Shown: positions 36,346-50,437 of the stretch, one piece after another
Position numbering within the stretch: position 1 is the first letter of the stretch
How the letters are laid out: each line of letters starts with the position of its first letter
Assembly (NCBI GenBank): GCA_029783825.1
Contig: JAREIK010001328.1
Span: forward strand, 171,765 to 235,764
DNA length: 64,000 nucleotides
Direction: 5' to 3'
DNA from: Sapria himalayana
Lineage: Eukaryota; Streptophyta; Magnoliopsida; Malpighiales; Rafflesiaceae
Position numbers and translations under genes: made by a program
The notes under the pieces: generated by a model
The model's input: the letters and a program-made list of their open reading frames with translations, nothing else
What the model was told of the DNA's origin: nothing
Databases searched by the model: none

Positions 36346-37480
36346 TAGTTGCAATTATATTTTGATTTTAAAGCATTTGCATAAAATTGAAGCCTAATTT
36401 AGATTATTTTTTAAGTCATATCATAAATTTATGAATCACATTATTTAGAAAATTAAAATTAATATGACTAATATATATTATATCATGATTTTGTTTTAAT
36501 GATGTTTTTTTGGAGATAATTATATTTTTATTTTTTGATGGATTATATTTTTTTGTGATACATCAATAGTAATATGACTAGATATACTTTATTAAATTTG
36601 ATCTCTCATAGAAGAATGAGAGATCAAAATAAAGTGGTTGAAAAATATGGGTTCTATTTTGATTGTCTCCAAATATATTATAAATAGATAACGTCATATA
36701 TAAACTTTATACATTTATATAATCATATGACATTATATATAAATGTCTATGCTTTAATATATATAAACATATAACATTATATATAAAATTGATATGTTTA
36801 TATAAAATATAATGCTATATATAAATTTTTATAAATATGTATAAATGTTTATAAATATTTATAAAATATTTACATAACACTATCCATTTATATAATTTTT
36901 TATATAACATTTATATAACATATACAATATTTATACCTATTTTAAAACATATACATAACATATAAATTTTTCTATAAATATATAATATTTATAATGTTTA
37001 TATAAATTTGATATATATACTATATAATATTTATAAAAGTGTTACATATATATATATAATAATATATATGTAACATTTATATTAATATTTTAAACACAAC
37101 AATATAGCAAAGCCAAAAGTAAAGTATGGAAGAAGATGAGCTCCGATTGATTCCATTCAAGTGAAAAAGGAAACATAGATGAGCAGATTAACTAGTTGAT
37201 GCAATGCAAGCCATTGAGTGAACAAAAGGTATTTTTTTGTTGCTTCTTTATGCATATCTAGCGTGTAGCATAAATTATGTTGTAATTTGTTTCATATTTT
37301 TTAAGTTGGGGTTTGCATATCACATTTGGTGGGGTTATTTTGGCTTTGGTGATAATGAATATGACTAGGCAAATATTTGCATGAAGAATGCTGCTTCTTT
37401 TTAGTTTTCTTAGTTAAAATATGAGCCCTTATTAGGTAGACTTATCGTTTGCATAACTGGAAGGCTTTGAATATGTTGTT
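36346..37480 (+). other. AT-rich outer CACTA interior
   Basis: 36650-37080 is low complexity (ATATAACATTATATATAAA) and resembles the TATA-rich block at 16200-17000. 37120-37480 is ordinary unique-looking sequence without a recognisable gene. It includes a short GA-rich stretch near 37130. Confidence 0.5.
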
Positions 37481-37505
37481 TTGGCCCATCATAGAGTCGG
37501 CAGAA

Positions 37506-37539
37506 AATAACCGCTAACACCCCAGTGTTAGCTGTTATT
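37506..37539. other. Short hairpin-forming inverted repeat
   Basis: AATAACCGCTAACAC and GTGTTAGCTGTTATT pair over 15 bp with one mismatch around a 4-nt CCCA loop. Its surroundings are less AT-rich than the rest of the element. It may mark the end of a small captured or inserted segment. Confidence 0.7.
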
Positions 37540-37861
37540 TTTTGTGCCACTACTATTTATGTCACCATTACTCGGTTTCTGCTACTGACCCCCTTCTTAG
37601 TTCGTCAGTGCCGCAGCCCTTTTGATAACTATATATCCCCTTGCACCTATGCATCATAGTTTGTATTTATGAGGGAAATCATCCATAGTTTTCTTGCATT
37701 TTTAGGTTATAATATTTGGGCTATTGCTATATTTTTGTTTGATGAAGAGATTAAGTAGTAGATACGATGGCATTTTTTTAGTAGCTAATGCAATTCTTTT
37801 TTTCATTAAGTTGTGCATGCTGAACATCCTCCTCAGTTGGCCAAAGTATTATGTGATAAAC

Positions 37862-38195
37862 TCAACTGGGGTAGAAAGGTACATATCTTCCACTTGTATG
37901 CATTGCCTTTATGATTAGGGTGTTAAAATCAACCAAGAATGATGGAACCCTAAACAAAGACAGCCATGAATAGTGAATGAAATTGATCACTAAACCTTTA
38001 ATGTGAAAACCATCATGATCCTGATCTACCATTTTCATGAGATGGCCATATCTCAAGGCTTTGACACTGTCATACTGCTTATGCTGTTGCAGCCCAAGAA
38101 TCTTCTTGATATTTTCATTTTCTCTGTATCTTAACTTAGACATCGATCAGGCATCCTTCACATTAACGTCAATCACTTCTTCGAAAGGAATTGAG
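37862..38195 (-). pseudogene. TOP2: Captured fragment of DNA topoisomerase II (TOPRIM region)
   Basis: The 94-codon open stretch 38143-37862 reads IKKILGLQQHKQYDSVKALR, YGHLMKMVDQDHDGFHIKGL, VINFIHYSWLSLFRVPSFLV, DFNTLIIKA. This follows eukaryotic topoisomerase II across the end of the TOPRIM domain, including the metal-binding DxD motif (DQDHDG). Upstream, DVNVKDA (to about 38190) corresponds to the LLNVREA segment, but a stop (TGA at 38144-38146) separates them. Topoisomerase II is a nuclear enzyme of about 1,450 residues, so only about 7% is present. Lost consensus residues (GFHIKG for GSHIKG, SWLSLF for FWPSLL) show that selection is gone. Alternative GHKL/TOPRIM proteins do not share this string. 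Confidence 0.88.
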
Positions 38196-38499
38196 GTTCA
38201 AAACTTAGAATCCACCTGCTTGCAAGCATATTCATATAGATATACCTAATTGATGGAATCAGTAATGTGAAACTTTGTCGGACTAGAAGCCAAAATATTT
38301 CATGAGCTCTATATTTTATGTACATCAGATTTTTTTGTGTTTTCTGATCCTTATTATTCAAAACTAAAATGCATCAAGAGTTTCAAATATGATGTTCAAT
38401 TCTAGTATAGTGCAAGTTCAATAAACTAAAAGATTTTCATCTGAGTAATGTTGAATTCTTCGTCCATATTTTGTATGAGTCATTTTTGAAGCTGATGCA

Positions 38500-39035
38500 G
38501 GAGAAGATGAAATACAGCTTCATTCTCACAACGTGCCATATGGCTCTAGCAGTGGTCAGCAATATGTTAGTGGATTCTTTCAAGTTGATGATTCTAATAG
38601 CTACTAGGTAATGATTTTATTTCTTCCATGTTCTAAAACAGTATGTTGGAAATTCAATATTTCCTTTATGGATTAAATTTTGCACAATGATTGGTAAAGG
38701 CTATATATGTGCAGCGACACTTGATAATTCTCATATCTATATCCATCGTGCATATTGGTAAATACTATATAAGTGATGGTCATATTTATAAATGTTGCTA
38801 AATTAATAAGTTGTCATCCTTCGTATCACTTAATTTTGAATAGATGTCTATGTAAGAAATGAAACAAGTGAATGATGAGATGAAAGAATTGAAGAATACA
38901 ATGCAATAGAAGATGACCTATATGGAGTAACAATTAGCAGCCTTGATAAGATATATAGCACATAGAGTTTTAGCAGAGTATCCACAAAGGAGAGCCTAGC
39001 ACAAATGCATCAGCTAATGATAAGGGTCATGATTT
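38500..39035 (+). pseudogene. Transposase_24 C-terminal relic in outer CACTA
   Basis: The + strand carries EMKQVNDEMKELKNTMQ, then YME, QLAAL (38858-38950), a charged coiled coil like the one at 18420-18330. It is followed by GAGAGCCTAGCACAAATGCA (38989-39008), which matches the - strand relic near 18195 almost base for base. Upstream, 38500-38610 (EDEIQLHSHNVPYGSSSG) may be an earlier exon. Stops interrupt it. The position at the 3' end of the element, in the + orientation, is the usual place for the TnpA-type gene of CACTA elements. Confidence 0.7.
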
Positions 39036-39214
39036 AGTTTAAAATGATTATATACCTATGTTATGTTTTTGTTTTAACTATGCATTTATTGTATCAAATA
39101 AATTTATTAACTACTTTTTCATTTTGTTAATTATAAATAATGGCTTATAATATATGTTTTTATTCAATTTATTATAAATATTTAAAAATATGAAATTAAA
39201 TTTTTTGTAAAAAA

Positions 39215-39494
39215 ATAAAATTGTGAAAATAGCTTTGGAATGAAAATTGCTAGGGAATTTTTCCAGCTAATTTGGCTAGAGAATTTTCTATACAATTTCA
39301 ATCAAAAAATATTAATTACTCTTCTTAATTATGATTAAAATTAGCAAGGGAAAATTTATAATTAGCTAGGAAATTTTTATCGTTAAAATATTTGCTAGGG
39401 ATTTTTCTCATTAATATTTTGTGATGAGCACTTTAGCTTGGGATAATTTCTATTTTTAATCCGTTGTTATTCTATTTTAGTGATGAAAAAAGCC
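39215..39494 (+). repeat. 3' subterminal repeats of outer CACTA, truncated
   Basis: TTGCTAGGGAATTTTT, AATTAGCTAGGAAATTTT and related motifs match the inner element's last 450 bp. TGAGCACTTTAGCTTGGGAT (39424-39443) aligns with AGAAGCACTTTAGATAGGGA (32934-32953). Homology ends at AGCCCA (39490-39495), where the inner element continues about 57 bp to its terminus. The array begins directly after. Confidence 0.85.
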
Positions 39495-40690
39495 CATATA
39501 GATAGATTAATATATAAATAGATAAAAATATAGATAGATAAACATGTTGATTGATAGAAAGATAAATACATAGATAGATAGATAGATAGACAAACATATA
39601 TTTAGATAGATAGATAGACATACAGATAGAAATATAGATAAACATACAGATATAAAGAGAGAGAGATATATATATATATATATATACATATAGACATATA
39701 TTTAGATATATAGATATATATATATAGATAGATATATAGATAGATAGAGAGAGATAAATAGACAGATAGATAATAGTTAGATAGATAGATAGACGAATAT
39801 AAAGATAAACAAATAGATAGAAAAAAAGACACATATATAGATAGGTAGTTAGACATATAAATAGACATATAAAAAGATAGATAGATATATAGATGATAGA
39901 CCAAAAGATTGATAGATAATTGAATGATAGATAGATTGATATATAGTCATATAGAGAGTAATATAGATAGATAGAAAGATAGATATATAGAGAAATAGCT
40001 AGACATAAAGATATATATATAGACAGACAGACAGATAGATATAAAGATAGATAGTTAAACAGATAGATAGTTACATAGAAACTCAGATAGATAAATATAT
40101 ATATATATATATACAGGTAGATATACAAATATATAGACAAAAGATAAATAGATAGATAGATAGTCATATAGACAGGTAGATACATTGATAAATAGAAAGA
40201 TAGATAGATAGATTAATATATAGAAATATAGAGAGATAGAAAAAAGATAGACTAATAGATATATAGATGGATAGATATATATATATATATATATAGACAA
40301 ATAGATAGGCAGATTGATCAACGAATAAATAGACATTTTTATTGAAAGATAGATATACATATAGATAGACAAATAGATAAGTAGATATATAGGCAGATAG
40401 ATAGATAGATCAACAAACAAATAAATAAATAGAAAGATAGATATATTTTTAGATATATGATTAGATTGATTGATAGATGAACATATAGATAAATAGATAG
40501 ATATATACTTTTATATAGACAGATAAATAAATAGATAAATAGATAGACAGCCAGAAAGATATACAAATAGATAGATAGAGAGAGAGATAGATAGATATAT
40601 AAAAAGTAGATAGATAGATAGATAGTTATATAGATAGATAGATAGATAGATAGACAGATAGATAGATAGATAAACAAAAAAATATATAGC

Positions 40691-40764
<74 letters not shown>

Positions 40765-43700
40765 CAGATAGATAGATATATAAATAAATAGATAGATATA
40801 TAGACAGATTGATAGAGAGTAGATAAATAAATAGATAGACAAATAAATAGATAGATAGATAGGTAGATAAAGAGATAGATAGATAAATATATAGATAGTT
40901 AGATAAATAGACAAATATATAGATAGATAGAATGACAGATTAATATAAATATAGGTAGACACATAGACAGACATATTGAAAAACATATAGACAGACAGAT
41001 AGAAAGATAGATAGACAAATAGATATATAAATAGGCAGATAGATAGATTGACACATAGATAGATAGGAAGTTAGACATATAGATAGATAGATAGATATAC
41101 AGACAAATAGACAGATATATAAATAGATACTTGGAATAATAGAAAGAAAAAAAGATAGACAGATAGATAGAAAGCTTGATAAAAAGACATACAGTTAGAT
41201 AGATAAAAAATATAGTTAGACATTTTGATAGACATATAGATAGAAAAATAAAGAGACAGATAGATAGACAGATATATAGATAGATAGAGAAACATATAGA
41301 TTGATAAATAGATAGATGGACAGATTGATAATAAGATTCAAAAATATATTGAGTGATTGATTGATAGACAGATTAATAGCCAGATTAATAGATAGATTAG
41401 TAAACAAATTGATGGATAGATTGAAAGATAGATAGATCAAAAAATTGATAGATAGATAGATTGATTGATAAACAGATAAAATAATAGATAGAGAGATAGA
41501 GAGATAGAGAGATAAATAGATAGATAGATAGATAGAAAAATAGATAGAAAGATAGATACACAAATAGATAGATGGAGATATAGACAAAAAGATAGATAAA
41601 TATATAGATAGAGAGAAAGACAGACATATAGACAAATAAATAGATAGCCAGATCTTCAGATAGATAGACAGATAGATAAATAGATATAGACAGACAGACA
41701 GGCAGATAGATAAACAGATAGATATACATACATATATATAGATATACCAATAAATATATAGATAAATAGATATACAGATCATTGACCGATACATAGACAG
41801 ACAGATAGACATATAGATAGATATATAGATAGATAAACAAACAGATAAATAGCTAGATAGACATATAGACAGATAAACATACAAATAGATAATCAGATAG
41901 GTAGAATGATATGCAGACTGATACACAGACAGACAGACAGATAAATTGACAGACAGATAGACAACAAAATAAACATATAGATAGATAGACAAATAGATAG
42001 ATAAATAGATAGATAGATTGACTGATAGAAAGAAAGACAAACACATAGAAATAAAAATATATAGATGGATAGACAGATAGATAGAAAAATAGATAGATAG
42101 ATATATAGATTGATACACTGACTGATAAAATTTAGAAAGATAGAAAGATAGAAAGATAGATTGATATATAGATAGATAGATTGATAGATAAATTATTAGA
42201 TAGATTGATAAATAGATTTATAGATAGATTGATATACATATTGTTAAAGAGGATGATTGACAAATTTGTGCACAGGTTTATAGATAGATTGATATACCAA
42301 TTCATAGATATATTGATAGACAAATTTATAGTTAGGATGATAGAAAGATTGATAGATAGATAGATAGATAGATAGGTAGATTAATAAATAGACAGATAGA
42401 TGGTTAGATAAATAGACATATTGATAGAAAGCTAGATAGTCATATATATATATTAATATAGACAGATATGTAGATATATAAACAAATTATTACACAGAAA
42501 GATGGATAAATAAATATATAGATAGATATATAGATAAGGAGATATGTAGATATACATAAAGATATGCATATAAATAAATAGATAAATAGATAGAGAGAAA
42601 GATAGAAATATATATGATAGATAGTCAGATAGATAAATAGAAAGATAGACAAATAGATTGATAGATAGCCAAACAGATAGACATATAGAATGACAGATAG
42701 ATTGATAGATAAATAGACATATAGATAGATAGGTAGATAGATAGACAGATAAATAAATAGATAGACAGATTGATAGATAGATTAATAGACATATTGATAA
42801 ACTAATTGATAGACATTTTGAAATATTGATTGATAGATAAATAGATAGACAGATAGATAGATAGATATTTAGATAGATAGTCAGATAGACAAATAGATAG
42901 ATAGATAGATTTATAGATAAATTATAAGATAAATAGATAGATTTATAGATAAATTATAAGATAGATAGATTTATAGATAAATTATAAGATAGATAGATTG
43001 ATTGATAAATACACGGATCAATAGATAGATTATTAGACATACAAATAGATATATAGATAGATTGATTGAATGAAAGATAGATAGATAGATAAATAGATAA
43101 ATAGTTAGCTAGCTGGATAAATAGATAAATATTAAAATAAGTAGACAAAAAGATAGGTAGCTAGATAGATAGATATATACATAGATAGAAAGATATATAT
43201 ATATATAGTTAGATAGATAGATGGACAGATTGACGGAAAAATAGATAGACAAATAGATAGACAACTAGATAAACAGATAGATAGACAGACAGATATATAA
43301 ATAGATATATAAATAGACAAACCAATACGCAAATAGATTGATAGATAAATAGAAAGACAAATAAAGAGACATATAGATAAATAAAGAGATAGAAAGATAG
43401 ATATATAGACAGATAGACAGACAGATAGGCATATATATGAACAAACATAATTATATAGATAGAAATATAGGTAGATAGATAGATAGAAAAACATATAGAC
43501 ATAAAGATAAAAAAATAAATAAATATACATATAGACCGTTAGAAAGAAATATAAATTGATAGAAAAAAAGATAGATAGATATGTAGTCAAATAGATAGAT
43601 ATATAAACCTACAGATAGATAGACAAATAGATAAACATATAGAGAGATAGACATATAAACAGATATGTGGATAGATTGAAAGATACATATATAGTTATAC

Positions 43701-44011
43701 AGATAGAAAGATAGATAGATAGACAGATAAATAAACAAATACATAGACAAATAAACAAATTTATAGATAGGCCAATATAAAGATCAATATATAAATAGAT
43801 ACAGTTACAAATTTAAATAAGCAGATAGATATATAGATTGACCGAGATAAAGATATATAGTTAGATAGTTAAATAGATAGACATGCATATAGATAGATAG
43901 ATAGATAGATAGACAGATAGATATACAGAAAGAAAGATAGATAGATAGACATATAGAAATACAGATAGATTGATTGATACATAGTAGATAGACAGACATA
44001 TAGAGAGAGAA

Positions 44012-44055
<44 letters not shown>

Positions 44056-44509
44056 TTATATATATATATATGCAGATAATTAGATAGATAGATAGATAAA
44101 TAAATAGATAAAAAGACATATATAGATGATAGATAGATAAATAGATAGATAAATAAATATATAAAAAGATAGATAGAAAGATATATATATATATATATAA
44201 AAAGATAGATAGATAGACAGCTAAGCAAATATATATACAAATAGATAGAAAGATTAATAGATAGATAAATAGAATGATAGTTAGATAGATAGATATACAG
44301 ATAGATCGACAAATAGATAAAAAGATAGACAGATAATTAGAAAAATAGATAGATAGATAGATAAATTGACAAATAGATAGATAGATTGAAAGATAGATAG
44401 AGAGACTAATAGATAGAAAGATAGATAGATTATTATATTAATAGATAACAAATAAATAGATATATTTATGATAGGTCAGATAGTTTGATAGATTGATAAA
44501 TAGATAGAT

Positions 44510-44513
<4 letters not shown>

Positions 44514-44580
<67 letters not shown>
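44514..44580. repeat. (TA)n microsatellite in right array
   Basis: An uninterrupted run of about 33 TA dinucleotides, the longest of six such islands in this array. Confidence 0.95.
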
Positions 44581-44585
<5 letters not shown>

Positions 44586-45014
44586 GTATAGACATATAGA
44601 TAGACAAATAGATATACATATAGATTGACAACTATGTATATAGATAGATAGATAAATATATAGATTGACAAATTGACTAATAGATATACATATAGATAGA
44701 AAGATAGTTAGAAAATTATAAAGACACATTGATAGATAGGTCGATAGATAGATAAACATGTATATAGATAAATAGATAGAGGATATATAGACATATAGTA
44801 AGATGGATAGATAGATGGATAGACAGACAAATAGATAGACATATAGATAGACGGATAGATAGAGAATTAGACAGATAGATTGATTGTTAGATAGATAGAA
44901 TAATACATAGTTAGATATATATTCAGATTGATTGACAGATTAATAGATATATTGATAGACAAATTGATAATTATTTTGATAAATAGATTGAAAGATAGAT
45001 TTGTAGACAAACAG

Positions 45015-45045
<31 letters not shown>

Positions 45046-45415
45046 GATAGATTGATTGATTGATTGATTGACTGATAGATAGATAGATCAATTGTTTGAT
45101 TGACTAATAGATAGATAGATCGATAGATCGATAGATCGATAGAATGATAGTTAGATAGATGGATAAATAAATAAATATACATATTTATAGATAGATCGAT
45201 AGACAAATAACATAAATAAAAAAATAGGGATACATAGAAAGATATATAGAAAGATAGATAGATACATAGATAGATAGACAAATAGACAAATAGACAAATA
45301 GATAGATAAACATATACATAGAAAGATAGATAGATAGAAATGATGATAGATAGATAGATACATAGAGAGATAGACACATAGATAGAGAGATAGATAGATA
45401 GATTTATAGATAGAT

Positions 45416-45461
<46 letters not shown>

Positions 45462-47149
45462 AGATAGATAGATATAAGTTAAATCAATAGATAGACAAAT
45501 AGATAAATAGACAAATAGATAGATAGTCAGATAAACATATATATAAATAGATTGAATGATAGATTAATAGATAGATTGATAGACATATAGATTGTTTGAT
45601 AGATAGATAGATTCATAGACTGATTAATATACTTTTTCAATGATAGATAATTAGACAGATAGATAGACATAGGAATAAAAAGTAAGATAAGTAGATGGAT
45701 AGATAAAAAGATAGATAGATAGACAGATTCATTGATTGATTGATTTAAAGATAGATAAATAGAAAAATAGACAAACAGATAGACAGACAGATAAACAAAA
45801 AGATAGATAGATAGAAAAGTGAATGTATGGATAAAAAGATAGACAAACATATAGATAGATGGCACACGAATAGACAAACAAATAGATAGATAGTTAGACA
45901 GATATGATGATAGATAGATAGGCAGATAGATAGAGAGATAAACATCCAAATAGACAAACAGACAGATATATAGATAGATACATAGATTGATAGACAAATA
46001 TTTATATAGATAGATACATAGAAAGAAAGATAGATGGATAGACAGATAAATAGACAGATAGATATATAGATAGATAGATAAACAAATAGGTAGATAGATA
46101 TATAGACTAATAGATAGACAAATAGATAGACAAATAGTTAGTTTGTTAGTCATACAAATATACAATTAAATAGAGAGACACATAGATATACAAAAATAAA
46201 GAGATATAGATTAATATATAAATAGACAGACAGATTGATTGATTGATTTATTGATTGATTGATCGATCGATAGATCGATAAATAGATAGATATACAAATA
46301 GATAATTAGATAGATTGATAGATTGATTGATTCATAAATAGTTAGATAGATAGAAGATAAAGAGACAAATAAATATGTAGAAATATACCTATTCCAGATT
46401 TTATAAACAAATAGATAGACAGATAGATAGATAGATAATTAGTTAGTTAGTTAGTTAGATAAATAGATAGATATATAGATATATAGATATATAGATAGAT
46501 ATACAGATACATAGATAGATAGATAGATTAATAGATAGACAAATAGATAGTTACATAGATAGATATATAGATAGATCAATAAATAGATAGTTACACAAAT
46601 AGATTGATAGATATATAGATAGAAAGACATATAGTTAGAAAAAAAGTTTGATAGAAAGATAAATAGATAGATAGATAAATAAATAGATAGATAGAAATAT
46701 AGATAGATAGATAGCTAGACAGATAGTTTGACATATAGAATGACAAATAGATAGATAGCTAGATTGACAAAAATTTAGACAGATAAATATATAGATAGAT
46801 AGATAGACAGACAGACAGATAGATAGAAACATAAATAGAAGAATATACATATAGATGCATAGATAGATAGATGGAAAGATATAATTATATAGACATATAG
46901 ATAAAAAGAAAGATAGAATTAATATAAAGATTTTTAGATAGATAGATATATAGATGGATAGTTTAATAGAAAGATAGATAGATACTTAAATTGATAAATA
47001 GATTTATAAAAATCTTAATAGACAAATTGATAGATAGATTGATAGACTGATTGATAGATAGATTAAAAAAAAATTGCTAAATTATGTTATAGACAATTTG
47101 ATAAATAGATTAATAGACTAATTGATAAATAGATCCATAGACAAAAAGA

Positions 47150-50100
47150 TAGCTAGACATATTGATAGATAGACAGATACTCTGACAGATAGACATACAT
47201 ATAGACAGACAAATAGAAAGATAGATTTATAGATAGAGAGATAGATTGATAGATAGACAGATAGATAGACAAATAAATTGTTAGACGGATATATAGATAG
47301 ACAGATGGATAGAAAGAAAAATAGACAGACAGATAGACAATCAAATAGATAAATAGACAGACAGACATATAGACAAAAAGATTGATAAATAGATAGACAG
47401 ACTGATAGATAGATAGATAAAAAGGTAATTAGACATGAAAATACAAAGTCATAAAAAGATTGATAGACAGGTAAATAGATAAATAAAAAGACAAATATAA
47501 AGATAGATTGACACATAAATTGTAGGATAGATAGATAAATATATATTTGGATATATAGACGGATAGAAAAACATATAGATAGAAATATGGATATATAGAA
47601 GGTTAGATGGATGTATAGATAGATGGATAAATAGACAATCTGATAGATATATACACATATAAATAGATAGATAGATAGTTAGATTGATAGATGAATGATA
47701 GATAAATTCATAATTAGATTGATCAGATATATTATAAAAAGATTGATAGATAAATTGATATATAGATTGATAGATAAATAGGTATACATATCAATATTCT
47801 GATAGACAGATTGATAGATATATAGATAGATAGACAAATAGATAGCCATATATATATATATATATCAACTTATAGATAGACAGATAGATAGATATATAGA
47901 TATAGAGATATATAGATAGATAGATATGTAGATTAATTGACACAAAGATATTTAGATAAATATGCACATATATAGATATATAGATAGATCATTAGATAAA
48001 TTGATTGACAGAAAGATAGATAGATTGGTAGACAGATAGATAGACAAATATATAGAGAGTTTGATATATAGATAGATAGATCGATAGATAGAAAACACAT
48101 AAATAGATAGATAGAAAGATAGATAACATATATATAGACAAATAGATAGATTGATAACATATATATAGACAAACTTATAGATTGATACATAGATAAATAG
48201 ATAGATAGACAGATACACTGACTAACATATAGATAAATTGATAAATAGATAGAAAATTATATAATTTGATAGACAAACATATATAAAGATTGATAGACAG
48301 AATGATAGATCAAATTGAACGATTGAGAACCAGATAGACAGACAAACAGATAGATAGATAGTTAGATAGATAGATTGACTGACAGATTGATAAATAATTA
48401 GATAGACATATGTATAGACAGATAGTTGGATTTATAGACAAGAAAACAGAAGAATAGACAATAAGATAGATAATTAGATAAACAAAAAGATAGATAAAAA
48501 GGTAGATAGACATGAAAATATAAAGTCATATAAAAAGAATGATAGACAAGCATATAGACAAATAGAAAGACAGATATAAAGATAGATTGACACTTAGATT
48601 GTTGGATAGATAGATGAATAGATAGTTGGATATATAGACGGATAGATAGACAGATAAATTGAAAGATAGATAGATAGATGGATAGATATATGGATAGATA
48701 GACAATCAGATAGATATATAAATAGATAAATAGATAGATAAATAGACAAATAGATAGTTAGATTGATAGATATATTTATAGATAGATTCATAATTTGATT
48801 GATCGATAGATTATAGGCAGATTAATAGACAAATTGATAGATATATAGATAGATAAATAGATATACAGATCGATATACATATAGATTTACTGATTGATAT
48901 ATAGATATATAGACAGATATATATATATATATTGATAGATATATAGATAGAGAGATAGATATACATATAGAAAGATATATAGATAGATAGATAGACAGAT
49001 AGATAGATAAATAGACATATAAATAGACAGCTAGATAGAGGGAGAATTGATATATAATTACATAGATAATCAGATAGAAAGAAAGATAGATAGATAGAAA
49101 GATAGATAGACATATAGATAGACATATAGATAAAAAGATTGTTAGATAGATAGATAGATAGAAAAAAATATAGACAGATTAGTAGACAAATTAATAGACA
49201 AATATATAGAGAATTTGATATATAGATGAGTATATAAAAAAAAACTAGAAAGATAGACAGACCGATATATATACAAATAATGAGATAGACAAATATACAC
49301 ATATATAGACAGACAGACAGACAGATAGATATATAGAAAATTAGATAATTTAATAGACAGACATATGTAAAGATCGATCGACAAAATGCTAGATAAATAG
49401 AATGATAGATAGACAGATAGACCGATAGATAGCCAAACAGATAGATAGATAGATAGAGAGAGAGCTATATTGATAGATAGATAGATTGACAAAGAAATAG
49501 ATAGACAGATATATAGAGAGATAGATGGATAGATAGATAAATAGACAGACAGCAAGACAATCATAATGATTAAAAAATAGATAGAAAAATATACAAATAG
49601 ATTGATAAATGGATAGATAGATAAAAAGACAGATATACATGCAAATATAAAGTCATATAAAAAGATTGATAGATAGGTAGATAGACAAATAGAAAGACAG
49701 ATATAGAGATAGATAGATTGACACATAGATTGTTGGATAGATAGATGAATAGATAGTTGGATTTATAGATGGATAGATATATAGATAGATAGATAGATGA
49801 ATAGATAGATGGATAGATGGAAGGATAGATAGACAGACTGATAGACAATCAGATAGATACATACATAGATAAATAGATATATAGACAAATAGATAGTTAT
49901 ATTCATAGATAGATTCATAATTAGATTGATAGATAGATTATAGGTAGATTGATCGACAAATTGATTGATAGATTAATAGATAAATAGATATATAGATTGA
50001 TATATAGATTGATAGACTAATATATATACAAAAAGATATATAGAAATATAAATATGTAGAAAGACAAATATATAGACAGATAGATAGAGAGATAGATAGA

Positions 50101-50401
50101 TATATAGATAGATAGAAATATAAACAAAGAGATTGACAGATAAATAGATAAATAAATAGATAGATAGAAAGATAAATAGATTGATAGCCAGATACATAGA
50201 TAAATAGATAGAAATATAGATAGATAAATAGATAGATAGATAGATAAATAGATAGATGATAGATAGATACATAATTATACAAATAGATAAAAAAATAGAT
50301 AAATAGAGAGATAGACAAAATATATAAACAGATAGATAGATAAATAGTCAAATTGATATATAGACAGATAGACATATAGATATATAGATAGGTAGACATG
50401 T

Positions 50402-50437
<36 letters not shown>

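Larger units (their letters stand above)
9113..39494 (+). mobile_element. Outer CACTA (En/Spm) transposon, interrupted and 3'-truncated
   Basis: The 5' terminus CACTATAATAAAATG follows the array directly and leads into GCTAGGGA/TTAGCGA-type subterminal repeats (9113-9540). The element is split at 10381/33055 by a second CACTA. The AT-rich sequence on both sides of the split resembles consecutive parts of the inner element's 5' region (about 11500-12300). After 33055 it carries a CIP7-like gene fragment, a SINE candidate, a TOP2 fragment and a Transposase_24 relic, then 3' subterminal repeats (about 39215-39494). Aligned with the inner element, its 3' end stops at GAAAAAAGCCCA (39484-39495), about 60 bp before the expected TAGTG terminus, and runs straight into the TAGA array. 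It is non-autonomous and has captured gene fragments. Without the insert it is about 7.7 kb. Confidence 0.85.
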
